NCBI GenBank assembly: GCA_947642745.1
Contig: CANRTU010000045.1
Location: 1 to 36,247, forward strand
Direction of reading: 5' to 3'
Source: an uncultured Eubacterium sp.
GTDB taxonomy: Bacteria > Bacillota > Clostridia > Lachnospirales > Lachnospiraceae
DNA: 36,247 bases
Both the position numbers and the translations under genes were made by a program. Below the pieces are notes generated by a model. It did no database searches. It saw nothing but the letters and a program-made list of their open reading frames with translations, and was not told where the DNA came from. Shown piece by piece: positions 25,145-32,833 of the stretch (its first letter is position 1; each line of letters starts with the position of its first letter).

Positions 25145-26065
25145 TCAGAAATACCACTGACAGACTGCCCATGCCAGCAGGCCGCTGATACACGCCTGGC
25201 AAATGCGGAACAGCAGGTAAAACCGCATGGAGATACCTGTATTTTTTGTCATGGAAGCAGTCTGGGCAAACCCGCTGATTCCCCCGAATGCTGTAAATCC
25301 CATGATCAGCGGATATTTCAAAGACATGGGAGCGGAACTTTGCGCAATTACATGAATGCCGTTGGTGATTTCCGTAAGTCCGGTCAGACACATCAGCAGT
25401 AGTTCATTCCCGTCTGCGATGCGCATACAGATCTGTGTCAGCAGGGAAAAGAGCATAATATAACCACCCAGCTTTAATAGTGTTTCAAACCCGTTCATAA
25501 TCGAGGCATCAATCATCTGAAAATTCAGTCCGGATATTGATGTTCTTTTTTTTGGCTGGCCTGCGGTTTTCTGCGTCCGGAGTAAAAACATGCCGGATAA
25601 AAAAGGCGGCAGATATAAAACCGCATATGTAATCCATGTCTTATCATATATCCCCAGGGAAGATATAAGCAGATAGGCGCTGATAAATACAGGACTGATA
25701 TTATTGCACATGGCGCACAGGATACTGGCTTCTGCCAGCGTGAGTTTTCCTTCCCGCAGCAGGTCCGCCGTCGTCTTACTGCCAATGGGAAAACCGAACA
25801 GAAAGCCTGCCGCCACCGGATAGGCCGCCTGGGAATGATGGAAAAACATCCGGTCCAGCGCCGGTTTCAGCGTACGGACAATATCATCCAGATAGCCGGA
25901 CTGGATCAGCAGACTGGAAAAAATCGTAAAGGGCAGCAGGGCCGGCAGTATATTTTCATACCACAAAATCAGTCCCCCGGCAGCAGCTCTTACGCAGTCT
26001 GCGGGATAAATTAATATGAATAGGATGAACAGCAGAATAATAAATATAGATAAGCTTTTTTTCAT
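25145..26065 (-). CDS. ylbJ: Sporulation integral membrane protein YlbJ
   Basis: Membrane protein of the nucleoside-recognition (Gate) fold family, needed for spore coat and cortex formation in Bacillus, where it is made in the mother cell. The 306-residue product has about eight hydrophobic segments and the YlbJ sequence features GLILWYENILPALLPFTI, a GFLFGFPIGSKTTADLL loop and CAMCNNISPVFISAYLL. ATG 26065 (MKKSLSIF) is preferred over an in-frame ATG at 26095 because it begins the first hydrophobic helix, but neither has a clear ribosome site. It is divergent from the M23 gene, with under 50 bases between the two starts. Confidence 0.9.
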   Translation of the reverse strand: MKKSLSIFIILLFILFILIYPADCVRAAAGGLILWYENILPALLPFTIFSSLLIQSGYLDDIVRTLKPALDRMFFHHSQAAYPVAAGFLFGFPIGSKTTADLLREGKLTLAEASILCAMCNNISPVFISAYLLISSLGIYDKTWITYAVLYLPPFLSGMFLLRTQKTAGQPKKRTSISGLNFQMIDASIMNGFETLLKLGGYIMLFSLLTQICMRIADGNELLLMCLTGLTEITNGIHVIAQSSAPMSLKYPLIMGFTAFGGISGFAQTASMTKNTGISMRFYLLFRICQACISGLLAWAVCQWYF

Positions 26066-26109
26066 GACAGCACGTTTTTTTATTAGTATACGCATGTACG
26101 GGAGGAATC

Positions 26110-26982
26110 ATGAATCAAAAACGTATCTTTTGGCTTATTCTGCTTTTTTTCATCGCCAGTGTGGATGTATGTATGATCCATGGCCTGGAAGAAAACCACT
26201 GTCTGCTCCCCGGGCAGGAGCGGGCGGTTATGCGGGACGCATCAGAAGCGCTGGAAATATTGCGTGTCTTTGAACTGCCTGATACAGACAGTCTGGAATT
26301 TTCTGTCCCGGAGATTGGAGACGGCGGTAAACAGGAGACAGCGCTGTTAAAAGATATTATGGCAGCGCTCTTCCAGCCGGAGGCAGGCAAAAAAGAGCGC
26401 CGGACCTGGAACAGACGGGAGCGGCAGGCGGCGCCGGATACTTATCAGACATGTCTTGAAACTGTCCGCAGACTGTTATCCGATGTACGCTATTTTCCGG
26501 TACCGGAAGCCACAGACGATGAACAGGCCGGTGTAACTTATGAAAACAGCTGGCAGTATGAACGCACATACGGCGGAAACCGGGGCCACGAAGGATGCGA
26601 CCTGATGGCAGACGTCCAGAAACGGGGGTATTATCCGGTGCTTTCTGTCAGCGACGGGGTGGTGGAAAAAACCGGCTGGCTGCCCAAAGGCGGGTACCGG
26701 ATCGGAATCCGCAGTCCTTCCGGCGTCTATTATTATTATGCGCATCTGGCAGAATATGAGGAAGGAATCAGCCAGGGGAAAGAAGTGGCCGCCGGTGAAC
26801 TGATCGGATATATGGGAGATACCGGTTATAGTGAAGTAGAAGGTACCACCGGAAATTTTCCGGTGCATCTGCATTTTGGAATGTACCTGGACAATGAAGA
26901 AGGGGAAGAGGTCAGCTACAATCCGTATTTTCTGCTGCGGCTGCTGGAAGAGCACAGACTGTCCTGCGATTTTCAGCAGTAG
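26110..26982 (+). CDS. M23 family metallopeptidase, membrane-anchored
   Basis: Predicted zinc endopeptidase cutting peptidoglycan cross-bridges outside the membrane. The 290-residue product starts with a signal-anchor helix (about 5-22), then an ill-defined charged region (about 25-140), then the M23 (LytM-type) domain (about 148-270). Zinc ligands are in place: His160 and Asp164 in GHEGCD, His212 in YYAHL, and His253/His255 in HLHFG, so it looks enzymatically active, unlike SpoIIQ of Bacillus which lacks a ligand. GGGAGG precedes the start. Its divergent pairing with the sporulation gene ylbJ suggests, but does not prove, a spore-related or germination role. Confidence 0.9.
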   Translation: MNQKRIFWLILLFFIASVDVCMIHGLEENHCLLPGQERAVMRDASEALEILRVFELPDTDSLEFSVPEIGDGGKQETALLKDIMAALFQPEAGKKERRTWNRRERQAAPDTYQTCLETVRRLLSDVRYFPVPEATDDEQAGVTYENSWQYERTYGGNRGHEGCDLMADVQKRGYYPVLSVSDGVVEKTGWLPKGGYRIGIRSPSGVYYYYAHLAEYEEGISQGKEVAAGELIGYMGDTGYSEVEGTTGNFPVHLHFGMYLDNEEGEEVSYNPYFLLRLLEEHRLSCDFQQ

Positions 26983-27075
26983 CTGTCCCATCTGCCAGCC
27001 ATTTGGTAATCAGGGGTACATCCAGTGCGTGAATACAGATAGTCCGATTCTGAAAACATACAGGAGGAAGTTATT

Positions 27076-28995
27076 ATGTCAGGATTTTTACCAGTCAGCA
27101 GAGAGGATATGCGCCGGCAGAAAACCGGACAGCTGGATTTTGTATATATCACCGGTGACGCTTATGTGGATCATCCTTCCTTCGGTCATGCGGTGATCAG
27201 CCGGGTACTGCAGTCGCACGGTTATCAGGTGGGCATTATCGCACAGCCGGACTGGAAGGACCCGGAAAGCATTGCGGCACTTGGCACACCAAAACTTGGC
27301 TTTCTTGTCACAGCCGGAAATATGGATTCCATGGTAAACCACTATACGGTTTCCAAAAAGCGCCGCCAGACCGACGCCTATACGCCGGGAGGTGTGACCG
27401 GCCGGCGTCCGGATTATGCCACGATCGTATACTGCCGCCTGATCCGTCGCATGTATCCGGATATTCCTGTTATCATTGGCGGAATTGAAGCGTCCCTGCG
27501 GCGTATGGGCCATTACGATTACTGGTCTGATAAAGTAAAACCATCCATCCTGCTGGATGCCGGCGCAGATTTAATCAGCTACGGCATGGGGGAGCGCAGC
27601 ATTGTGGAAATCGCTTCCGCCCTGGCCAGTGGAATTGCCGTATCAGATCTTACCTATATCCGTGGCACCGTGTTCAAAACAAACGACCGGGAAATGGCCT
27701 CCTATTCCTGGGACGGGGAACATCCGGCCATAGAACTGCCTGCCTTTTCGCAGATCCGCAAAGATAAAAGGGCTTACGCCGCCAGCTTTTACACGCAATA
27801 CTGCAATACGGACCCTTTTTTTGGAAAACGGCTCTATGAAACTTACCGGCAGGATGACGGCGGTGAAATATATGTGGTGCAGAATCCCGCACCGCTGCCG
27901 TTAAGCCGGGACGAAATGGACGAAATCTACGCCCTGCCTTATATGCGTGCCTTTCACCCGTCTTATGAAGCTGCTGGCGGCGTTCCGGCAATTACAGAAG
28001 TAAAATTCAGTATCGTAAGCAACCGGGGCTGTTTTGGCGGCTGCAATTTCTGCGCACTGACATTCCATCAGGGGCGGATCATCCAGACCAGAAGCCATGA
28101 ATCCATTCTGACGGAAGCAAAGCTGCTGATCCGGGACCCGGACTTTAAAGGTTATATCCACGACGTGGGAGGCCCTACGGCCAATTTCCGTCATCCTGCC
28201 TGTGAAAAACAGCTGCGGGAAGGCGCCTGTACCGGCAGACAGTGTCTCTCACCGGTTCCATGCAGACATCTTAACGTTTCCCATCAGGATTACCTGGAAC
28301 TTCTGCAAAAGCTGCGCAGCCTGGAAGGCGTGAAAAAGGTCTTTATCCGTTCCGGTATCCGTTACGACTATCTGATGTACGATAAAGACCGGCAGTTTTT
28401 GCGGGAGCTGTGCGAACATCATGTAAGCGGACAGCTGAAAGTGGCGCCGGAACACATTTCAGATCAGGTACTGGAAAAGATGGGCAAGCCGTCAGCGGAC
28501 ATTTACTATAAATTTGTACAGGCTTATGGACAGATGAACCAGAAGCTGGGCAAGAATCAGTACCTGGTGCCTTATCTGATGTCTTCCCATCCAGGCTCTG
28601 CTTTAAATGACGCCATAAAGCTGGCTTTATTTTTAAAAGATACCGGCTCTGCGCCAAAACAGGTGCAGGACTTTTATCCAACCCCTTCCACCATATCCAC
28701 CTGCATGTATTATACGGGGCTTGACCCAAAGACCATGCAGCCGGTTTATGTGGCGGACAACCCTCATGAAAAAGCCATGCAGCGGGCGCTGATCCAGTAC
28801 CGCAATCCAAAAAACCACGGACTGGTAAAAGAGGCTCTGATAAAAGCGGGACGGGAAGACCTGTACGGCTTTCAGAAGCACTGTCTGATCCGTCCGCAAT
28901 CCGCTTCCTTCCGTCCGGTAAAAGAAGAGAAACCGGTGAAACAAAAGAAAAAGAAAAAAACAATCCGTAATGTGCATAAAAAAAAGCGGGGATGA
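27076..28995 (+). CDS. ygiQ: YgiQ family radical SAM protein
   Basis: Member of the YgiQ family of radical SAM enzymes, whose reaction is unknown. The 639-residue protein starts GFLPVSREDMRRQ, typical for the family, has an N-terminal B12-binding-like domain (about 20-140) including YVDHPSFGHAVISRVLQSHGY, and the cluster motif NRGCFGGCNFC with Cys319, Cys323 and Cys326. Further family segments include QGRIIQTRSHESI and VAPEHISDQVL. The tail is very Lys-rich (about 610-639), which may bind nucleic acid. AGGAGG precedes the start. A 10-bp inverted repeat spans its stop codon. Confidence 0.93.
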   Translation: MSGFLPVSREDMRRQKTGQLDFVYITGDAYVDHPSFGHAVISRVLQSHGYQVGIIAQPDWKDPESIAALGTPKLGFLVTAGNMDSMVNHYTVSKKRRQTDAYTPGGVTGRRPDYATIVYCRLIRRMYPDIPVIIGGIEASLRRMGHYDYWSDKVKPSILLDAGADLISYGMGERSIVEIASALASGIAVSDLTYIRGTVFKTNDREMASYSWDGEHPAIELPAFSQIRKDKRAYAASFYTQYCNTDPFFGKRLYETYRQDDGGEIYVVQNPAPLPLSRDEMDEIYALPYMRAFHPSYEAAGGVPAITEVKFSIVSNRGCFGGCNFCALTFHQGRIIQTRSHESILTEAKLLIRDPDFKGYIHDVGGPTANFRHPACEKQLREGACTGRQCLSPVPCRHLNVSHQDYLELLQKLRSLEGVKKVFIRSGIRYDYLMYDKDRQFLRELCEHHVSGQLKVAPEHISDQVLEKMGKPSADIYYKFVQAYGQMNQKLGKNQYLVPYLMSSHPGSALNDAIKLALFLKDTGSAPKQVQDFYPTPSTISTCMYYTGLDPKTMQPVYVADNPHEKAMQRALIQYRNPKNHGLVKEALIKAGREDLYGFQKHCLIRPQSASFRPVKEEKPVKQKKKKKTIRNVHKKKRG

Positions 28996-29053
28996 ATTTT
29001 TGTACCATACATCTGCCGGATGTATATTTCCCGCCATCCGCACTCCCCGCTTT
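28983..29053 (+). terminator. Nested inverted repeat at the ygiQ 3' end
   Basis: AAAGCGGGGA (28983-28992), just before the ygiQ stop, pairs perfectly with TCCCCGCTTT (29044-29053) across 51 bases, and a second hairpin ATACATC/GATGTAT (29007-29013 / 29019-29025) lies inside the loop. A further hairpin AATTTATCC/GGATAAATT (29060-29068 / 29077-29085) follows. Together they look like a multi-hairpin 3' structure; no T-run follows, so terminator function is uncertain. Confidence 0.4.
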
Positions 29054-29106
29054 GCGGAAAATTTATCCAGGATTTTGGATAAATTCTCCATATCATGTCT
29101 TTTAAG

Positions 29107-29152
29107 GTACATCTCACGGAAAGCATTTTCAGACACGCTCTGGCGGAAACAG
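29107..29152 (+). repeat. Interspersed repeat, copy A
   Basis: 46 bases closely matching copy C at 35887-35932: shared GTACAT start, GAAAGCA, TTTTCA, ACACGCTCTGGC and GAAACAG end, with small gaps. The core ACGGAAAGC and TTTTCAGACA-GCTCTGG is also in copy B in the hisZ leader. Lies in the gap between ygiQ and the RluA gene. Confidence 0.6.
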
Positions 29153-29181
29153 CCGGCAGAGTATGATAAAGAGGATGATAT

Positions 29182-30123
29182 ATGAAAGAATTCCAGATTG
29201 ATACGAACGAAGCCGGGCAGCGGCTGGATAAATATCTGCATAAACTGCTTCCGCAGGCCGGAAACAGTTTCCTGTATAAAATGCTGCGTAAAAAAAATAT
29301 TGTGCTAAACCATAAAAAAGCCGCCGGAAATGAACGGATTGCCGGCGGGGACCTGGTGACGCTGTTTCTCTCAGACGAAACATTTGAAAAATTCAGTTCC
29401 GGAGAACCGGTAATCACAACAGGGGCGGGCAGTCTGGACATTCTGTATGAAGACAGACATATCCTGGCCATTCACAAACCGGCCGGCATGCTTTCCCAGA
29501 AAGCGGCGGCGTCAGATATTTCCGCCAATGAATTAATAATCAGATATTTACTGGATTCCGGACAGATCACGAAACAGCAGCTGCGTACGTTCCGCCCGTC
29601 CATCTGCAACCGCCTGGACCGGAATACGTCCGGGATACTGATTGCCGGAAAGACACTGGAAGGACTGCAGACCATGGCGGCGCAGCTAAAAGACCATTCC
29701 CTGCAAAAATATTACTGCTGCATCGTACAGGGAAACCTGACGCAGCCAGGAGAGTTAAAGGGATGGCACAGGAAAGATCCGCAGAAAAATAAAGTCCATA
29801 TTTTTTCCAAACGTCAGCCGGACTGCCAGTATATTGAAACCAGATACCGGCCGCTGGAGCAGTACGATGGATATACCTTTCTGGAAGTCCGGTTAATGAC
29901 CGGGCGATCCCACCAGATCCGTGCCCATCTCTCCTGTGCGGGACATGGAATCGCAGGGGATCCAAAGTACGGGGATGCGTCCGTATGCCAGCTGTTTTTA
30001 ACACATGCCTCCGTAAACCGCCAGCTGCTGCATGCCCACCGGATAATACTTAAAGACGGCAGGGAAATCGTAGCCCCGCTGCCGGCGGACTTTCTGCGGG
30101 CACAGCAGTTTCTGAAAGGATAA
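29182..30123 (+). CDS. RluA family 23S rRNA/tRNA pseudouridine synthase
   Basis: Converts uridine to pseudouridine in structured RNA; which site cannot be told. The 313-residue product has an N-terminal S4-like RNA-binding domain (about 10-65, RLDKYLHKLLPQAG) and the RluA catalytic domain: ILAIHKPAGMLSQ (94-106), the catalytic loop NRLDRNTSGILI with Asp146 (the usual His before RLD is Asn143 here), and GRSHQIRAHLSCAGHGIAGD toward the C terminus. RluC/RluD-type length. The ribosome site AGAGGATGA precedes the start. The next gene, recU, begins 6 bases after its stop. Confidence 0.93.
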   Translation: MKEFQIDTNEAGQRLDKYLHKLLPQAGNSFLYKMLRKKNIVLNHKKAAGNERIAGGDLVTLFLSDETFEKFSSGEPVITTGAGSLDILYEDRHILAIHKPAGMLSQKAAASDISANELIIRYLLDSGQITKQQLRTFRPSICNRLDRNTSGILIAGKTLEGLQTMAAQLKDHSLQKYYCCIVQGNLTQPGELKGWHRKDPQKNKVHIFSKRQPDCQYIETRYRPLEQYDGYTFLEVRLMTGRSHQIRAHLSCAGHGIAGDPKYGDASVCQLFLTHASVNRQLLHAHRIILKDGREIVAPLPADFLRAQQFLKG

Positions 30124-30129
30124 TGCGCC

Positions 30130-30663
30130 ATGCCTACCTGGAATTCCAGGGGCCTTCGTGGCTCCACACTGGAAGAATACATCAATCTCACCAATGAAAA
30201 ATATCTGGCCGGCGGTCTGGCGCTGATCCAGAAAATCCCAACGCCGGTTACCCCGGTGCGGATCGACCCTGATACCCGCCAGATAACCCTGGCCTATTTC
30301 GGAGAAAAAAGCACCGTGGATTATATCGGCGCCATACAGGGGATTCCGGTCTGTTTCGACGCCAAAGAATGCCATGCCGACACCTTTCCACTACAGAATA
30401 TCCATGAACATCAGGTTACCTTCATGCGGCGCTTTGAACAGCAGAAAGGCATTGCGTTTTTCCTGCTGTTTTATGCGCAGCGTGATACTTTTTATTATCT
30501 GCGTTTTGGCAAACTGCTCCAGTTCTGGGAGCGTATGCGCTCTGGCGGCAGAAAAAGCTTCCGCTTTGACGAACTGGAAGCGGATTTCTTTTTTACTTCC
30601 GGCAGTGGCGTGCCGGTGCCCTATCTGGACGCCATACAGAAGGATTTACTGCTAAGAGATTGA
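30130..30663 (+). CDS. recU: Holliday junction resolvase RecU
   Basis: Endonuclease that resolves Holliday junctions in Firmicutes and modulates RecA. The 177-residue product begins PTWNSRGLRGSTLEEYI, corresponding to the conserved RG-FE start, and has the catalytic core STVDYIGAIQGIPVCFDAKE (61-80) with Asp64, Asp77, Lys79 and Glu80, followed by HEHQVTFMRRFEQQKGIAFFLL. Length is typical. It lies 6 bases after the pseudouridine synthase gene. Its stop codon overlaps the -35 box of the his operon promoter. Confidence 0.9.
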   Translation: MPTWNSRGLRGSTLEEYINLTNEKYLAGGLALIQKIPTPVTPVRIDPDTRQITLAYFGEKSTVDYIGAIQGIPVCFDAKECHADTFPLQNIHEHQVTFMRRFEQQKGIAFFLLFYAQRDTFYYLRFGKLLQFWERMRSGGRKSFRFDELEADFFFTSGSGVPVPYLDAIQKDLLLRD

Positions 30664-30688
30664 CAAAGATACCAGAATCACCTATAAT
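30660..30688 (+). promoter_or_regulatory. Consensus promoter of the his operon
   Basis: TTGACA (30660-30665), exactly 17 bases, TATAAT (30683-30688): a perfect sigma-A consensus, overlapping the recU stop codon. Transcription would begin near 30695 and give a leader of about 165 bases before hisZ. Confidence 0.9.
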
Positions 30689-30701
30689 GAATAACGTTTA
30701 G

Positions 30702-30844
30702 CCAGAGCAGGTCTGACAGATTTATTCACGGCGGGATAACACTTACGGAAAGCCGTTTTCAGACATGCTCTGGGAAGATACCGTTCCAGCGCTTTAGTAA
30801 GTCAGAGCGCCGTCCGCAAATCTGTGCCGGACCGGGAACTTTTA
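30702..30844 (+). promoter_or_regulatory. Structured leader of the his operon (candidate cis-regulatory RNA)
   Basis: Hairpin 1: CCAGAGCAGGTCTGA (30702-30716) pairs with TCAGACATGCTCTGG (30759-30773), one mismatch in 15; inside it ACGGC/GCCGT (30728-30732 / 30752-30756) can pair. Then a possible three-way junction: outer GTTCC/GGAAC (30783-30787 / 30835-30839) enclosing GCGCT/AGCGC (30789-30793 / 30806-30810) and GTCCG/CGGAC (30812-30816 / 30828-30832), followed by TTTT (30840-30843). The final stem with Ts resembles an attenuator. No T-box consensus and no His-rich leader peptide were seen. Confidence 0.5.
30741..30776 (+). repeat. Interspersed repeat, copy B (inside hairpin 1)
   Basis: ACTTACGGAAAGC followed by TTTTCAGACATGCTCTGG, matching copies A (29107-29152) and C (35887-35932) in its core. 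Here the repeat forms the 3' half of the his leader hairpin, whose 5' arm is an inverted copy of the same sequence. Confidence 0.5.
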
Positions 30845-30862
30845 TCATAAGGAGCAGCATAC

Positions 30863-32068
30863 ATGAATCAGTTACTACATACGCCGGAAGGCATGCGGGA
30901 TATATACAATGGAGAATGTGAACGGAAACTGTATCTGGAAGACAAACTCCAGGCTATTTTAAAATCATACGGATGCCGTCCGGTGCAGACACCGTCCATT
31001 GAATTTTTTGATATTTTTGGAAAAGAAGTGGGCACCACAAAGTCAAAGGATCTGTATAAATTTTTTGACCGGGAAGGCAACACGCTGGTACTGCGTCCGG
31101 ACATTACGCCCTCCATTGCCCGTGCGGCCGCCAAATATTTTATGGAAGAAACGCTGCCGATCCGGTTATGTTACAAGGGCAATACGTTTATTAATACCGG
31201 AAGCCTGAAAGGACTTCTCCGGGAGTGCACCCAGTCCGGAGCGGAGATTCTGGGCGTGGATACGATGGACGCAGATGCGGAAATTTTATCCATGATTGTA
31301 GAAAGCCTCCTGGCTGCCGGTTTAAAAGAGTTCCAGATCAGCGTGGGACACGTGGACATTTTGCAGGGTATGATGGAAGCCGCCGGACTGGATGAAGAGG
31401 AAGAAGATACCCTGCGTGACCTGATTGTAAACAACAACTTTTTCGGGGTAGAAGAGTTTATGGATGCCAGACATCCGGACCCGGATTTAAAGAAACTGTT
31501 TTCCATGCTGGGACGTATTTACCAGTCTGCGGAAGAGTTTCACGACGTTCTCAAAGCCGCCGTAAAATATCCGAAAGTATACGCCGCCCTGGAGCATCTG
31601 GAACAGCTCTGGTCACTGCTGCTGTTATACGGCGTAGAAAAATACGTAAGCTTTGAACTGGGGGTTATCAGCGGCTATAAATATTATTCCGGCATTATTT
31701 TTCAGGGTTATACATTTGGAAGCGGAGAGCCGGTTGTCAAAGGCGGCCGTTACGACAGGCTGTTAAAGCACTTTGGAAAAAAGACCCCGGCCATTGGGTT
31801 TGTCATTGTTACAGACCAGCTGATGGCGGCATTATCCAGACAGAAAATAGAAATTCATACCGAACACAATACCAGACTGGTCGTCTACGACGAAGCCCGC
31901 AGGGAAGACGCAATTATTTACGCCAGAAAAGAACGAGGCGCCGGATGCAGCGTCAGCCTGCTGCGCAAACGGGCGGATCAGACGGAGGCCGATTATGAAG
32001 CGTACGCCAGAAGAAACCAGATATCAAGGGTAGTGTTCATGGATGGAGAAGAACATCCGGATTTTTAA
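30863..32068 (+). CDS. hisZ: ATP phosphoribosyltransferase regulatory subunit HisZ
   Basis: Histidyl-tRNA synthetase-like protein without synthetase function that joins short-form HisG and gives it activity and histidine feedback. The 401-residue product has the class II synthetase-like core: LLHTPEGMRDIYNGE (4-18), a dimer helix, TLVLRPDITPSIARAAAKY (about 74-92), and GGRYDRLLKHFGKKTPAIGF (about 293-312). It has a short anticodon-domain-like end. TAAGGAG lies before the start. It is the first gene of the operon. Confidence 0.95.
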   Translation: MNQLLHTPEGMRDIYNGECERKLYLEDKLQAILKSYGCRPVQTPSIEFFDIFGKEVGTTKSKDLYKFFDREGNTLVLRPDITPSIARAAAKYFMEETLPIRLCYKGNTFINTGSLKGLLRECTQSGAEILGVDTMDADAEILSMIVESLLAAGLKEFQISVGHVDILQGMMEAAGLDEEEEDTLRDLIVNNNFFGVEEFMDARHPDPDLKKLFSMLGRIYQSAEEFHDVLKAAVKYPKVYAALEHLEQLWSLLLLYGVEKYVSFELGVISGYKYYSGIIFQGYTFGSGEPVVKGGRYDRLLKHFGKKTPAIGFVIVTDQLMAALSRQKIEIHTEHNTRLVVYDEARREDAIIYARKERGAGCSVSLLRKRADQTEADYEAYARRNQISRVVFMDGEEHPDF

Positions 32069-32109
32069 CTGTAATATAATTAAATATAAATATAATAAAT
32101 AAGCATGTA

Positions 32110-32128
32110 CATGACCGGTTATTAATAT
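32110..32128 (+). repeat. 19-base repeat in the hisZ-hisG gap
   Basis: CATGACCGGTTATTAATAT here matches CATGACCGGTTATTGATAT at 11158-11176 upstream of gerW at 18 of 19 positions. Two copies in 36 kb; function unknown. Confidence 0.4.
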
Positions 32129-32170
32129 ACTGACCGTGATTATGAATCGTGATTAATGGAGAACAGACTG

Positions 32171-32830
32171 GTGGAAAAGACAAGATATCTGACATTTGCC
32201 CTGGGAAAAGGCAGACTGGCAAAGAAGACACTGGAACTATTTGAACGGATCGGAATTACCTGCGAAGAAATGAAAGACAAGGATACGAGAAAGCTGATAT
32301 TCGTAAATGAAGACCAGCGTTTCCGGTTCTTTTTGTCCAAAGGCCCGGACGTGCCCGCTTATGTGGAATACGGCGCCGCTGATATCGGCATCGTGGGAGA
32401 AGATACGATTCTTGAAGAAAACCGCAAAATTCATGAGGTGCTGGATCTTGGATTTGGCAGATGCCGGATGTGCGTCTGTGGTCCGAAAGATGCCGCAAAA
32501 CTGCTTCAGCATCATGAGCTGATTCGTGTAGCCTCTAAATATCCCCATATTGCCAAAGATTATTTCTACAATAAAAAGCATCAGACAGTGGAAATTATCA
32601 AATTAAACGGTTCCATAGAGCTGGCGCCGATTGTAGGCCTTTCAGAAGTGATTGTGGATATCGTGGAAACCGGTTCCACCCTGCGGGAAAACGGCCTGGA
32701 AGTACTGGAAGAAATCTGTCCGTTATCCGCCAGAATGGTTGTCAATCCGGTCAGTATGAAAATGGAACACAGCCGTATCACGAAACTGATTACGGATTTA
32801 AAAAAAGAACTGGTACTTCAGGGAGTATAA
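32171..32830 (+). CDS. hisG: ATP phosphoribosyltransferase catalytic subunit, short form
   Basis: First committed step of histidine synthesis: ATP plus PRPP gives phosphoribosyl-ATP. The 219-residue product lacks the C-terminal regulatory domain and so belongs to the short HisG that works with HisZ, the gene just upstream. Landmarks are YLTFALGKGRLAKKTLELFE at the start, YVEYGAADIGIVGEDTI, VASKYPHIAKDYF and the PRPP loop IVDIVETGSTLRENGL (about 165-180). GTG 32171 is preferred because TGGAG lies 9 bases before it; ATG at 32156 is in frame but has no ribosome site. A 100-base AT-rich gap after hisZ holds the 19-base repeat. Confidence 0.93.
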   Translation: MEKTRYLTFALGKGRLAKKTLELFERIGITCEEMKDKDTRKLIFVNEDQRFRFFLSKGPDVPAYVEYGAADIGIVGEDTILEENRKIHEVLDLGFGRCRMCVCGPKDAAKLLQHHELIRVASKYPHIAKDYFYNKKHQTVEIIKLNGSIELAPIVGLSEVIVDIVETGSTLRENGLEVLEEICPLSARMVVNPVSMKMEHSRITKLITDLKKELVLQGV

Positions 32831-32833
32831 ACA

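Noticed and set aside
30702..30844. T-box riboswitch in the his leader
   Set aside because: No sequence close to the T-box core (GGGTGG-ACC) and no convincing specifier stem were found, although the operon would be a logical target.
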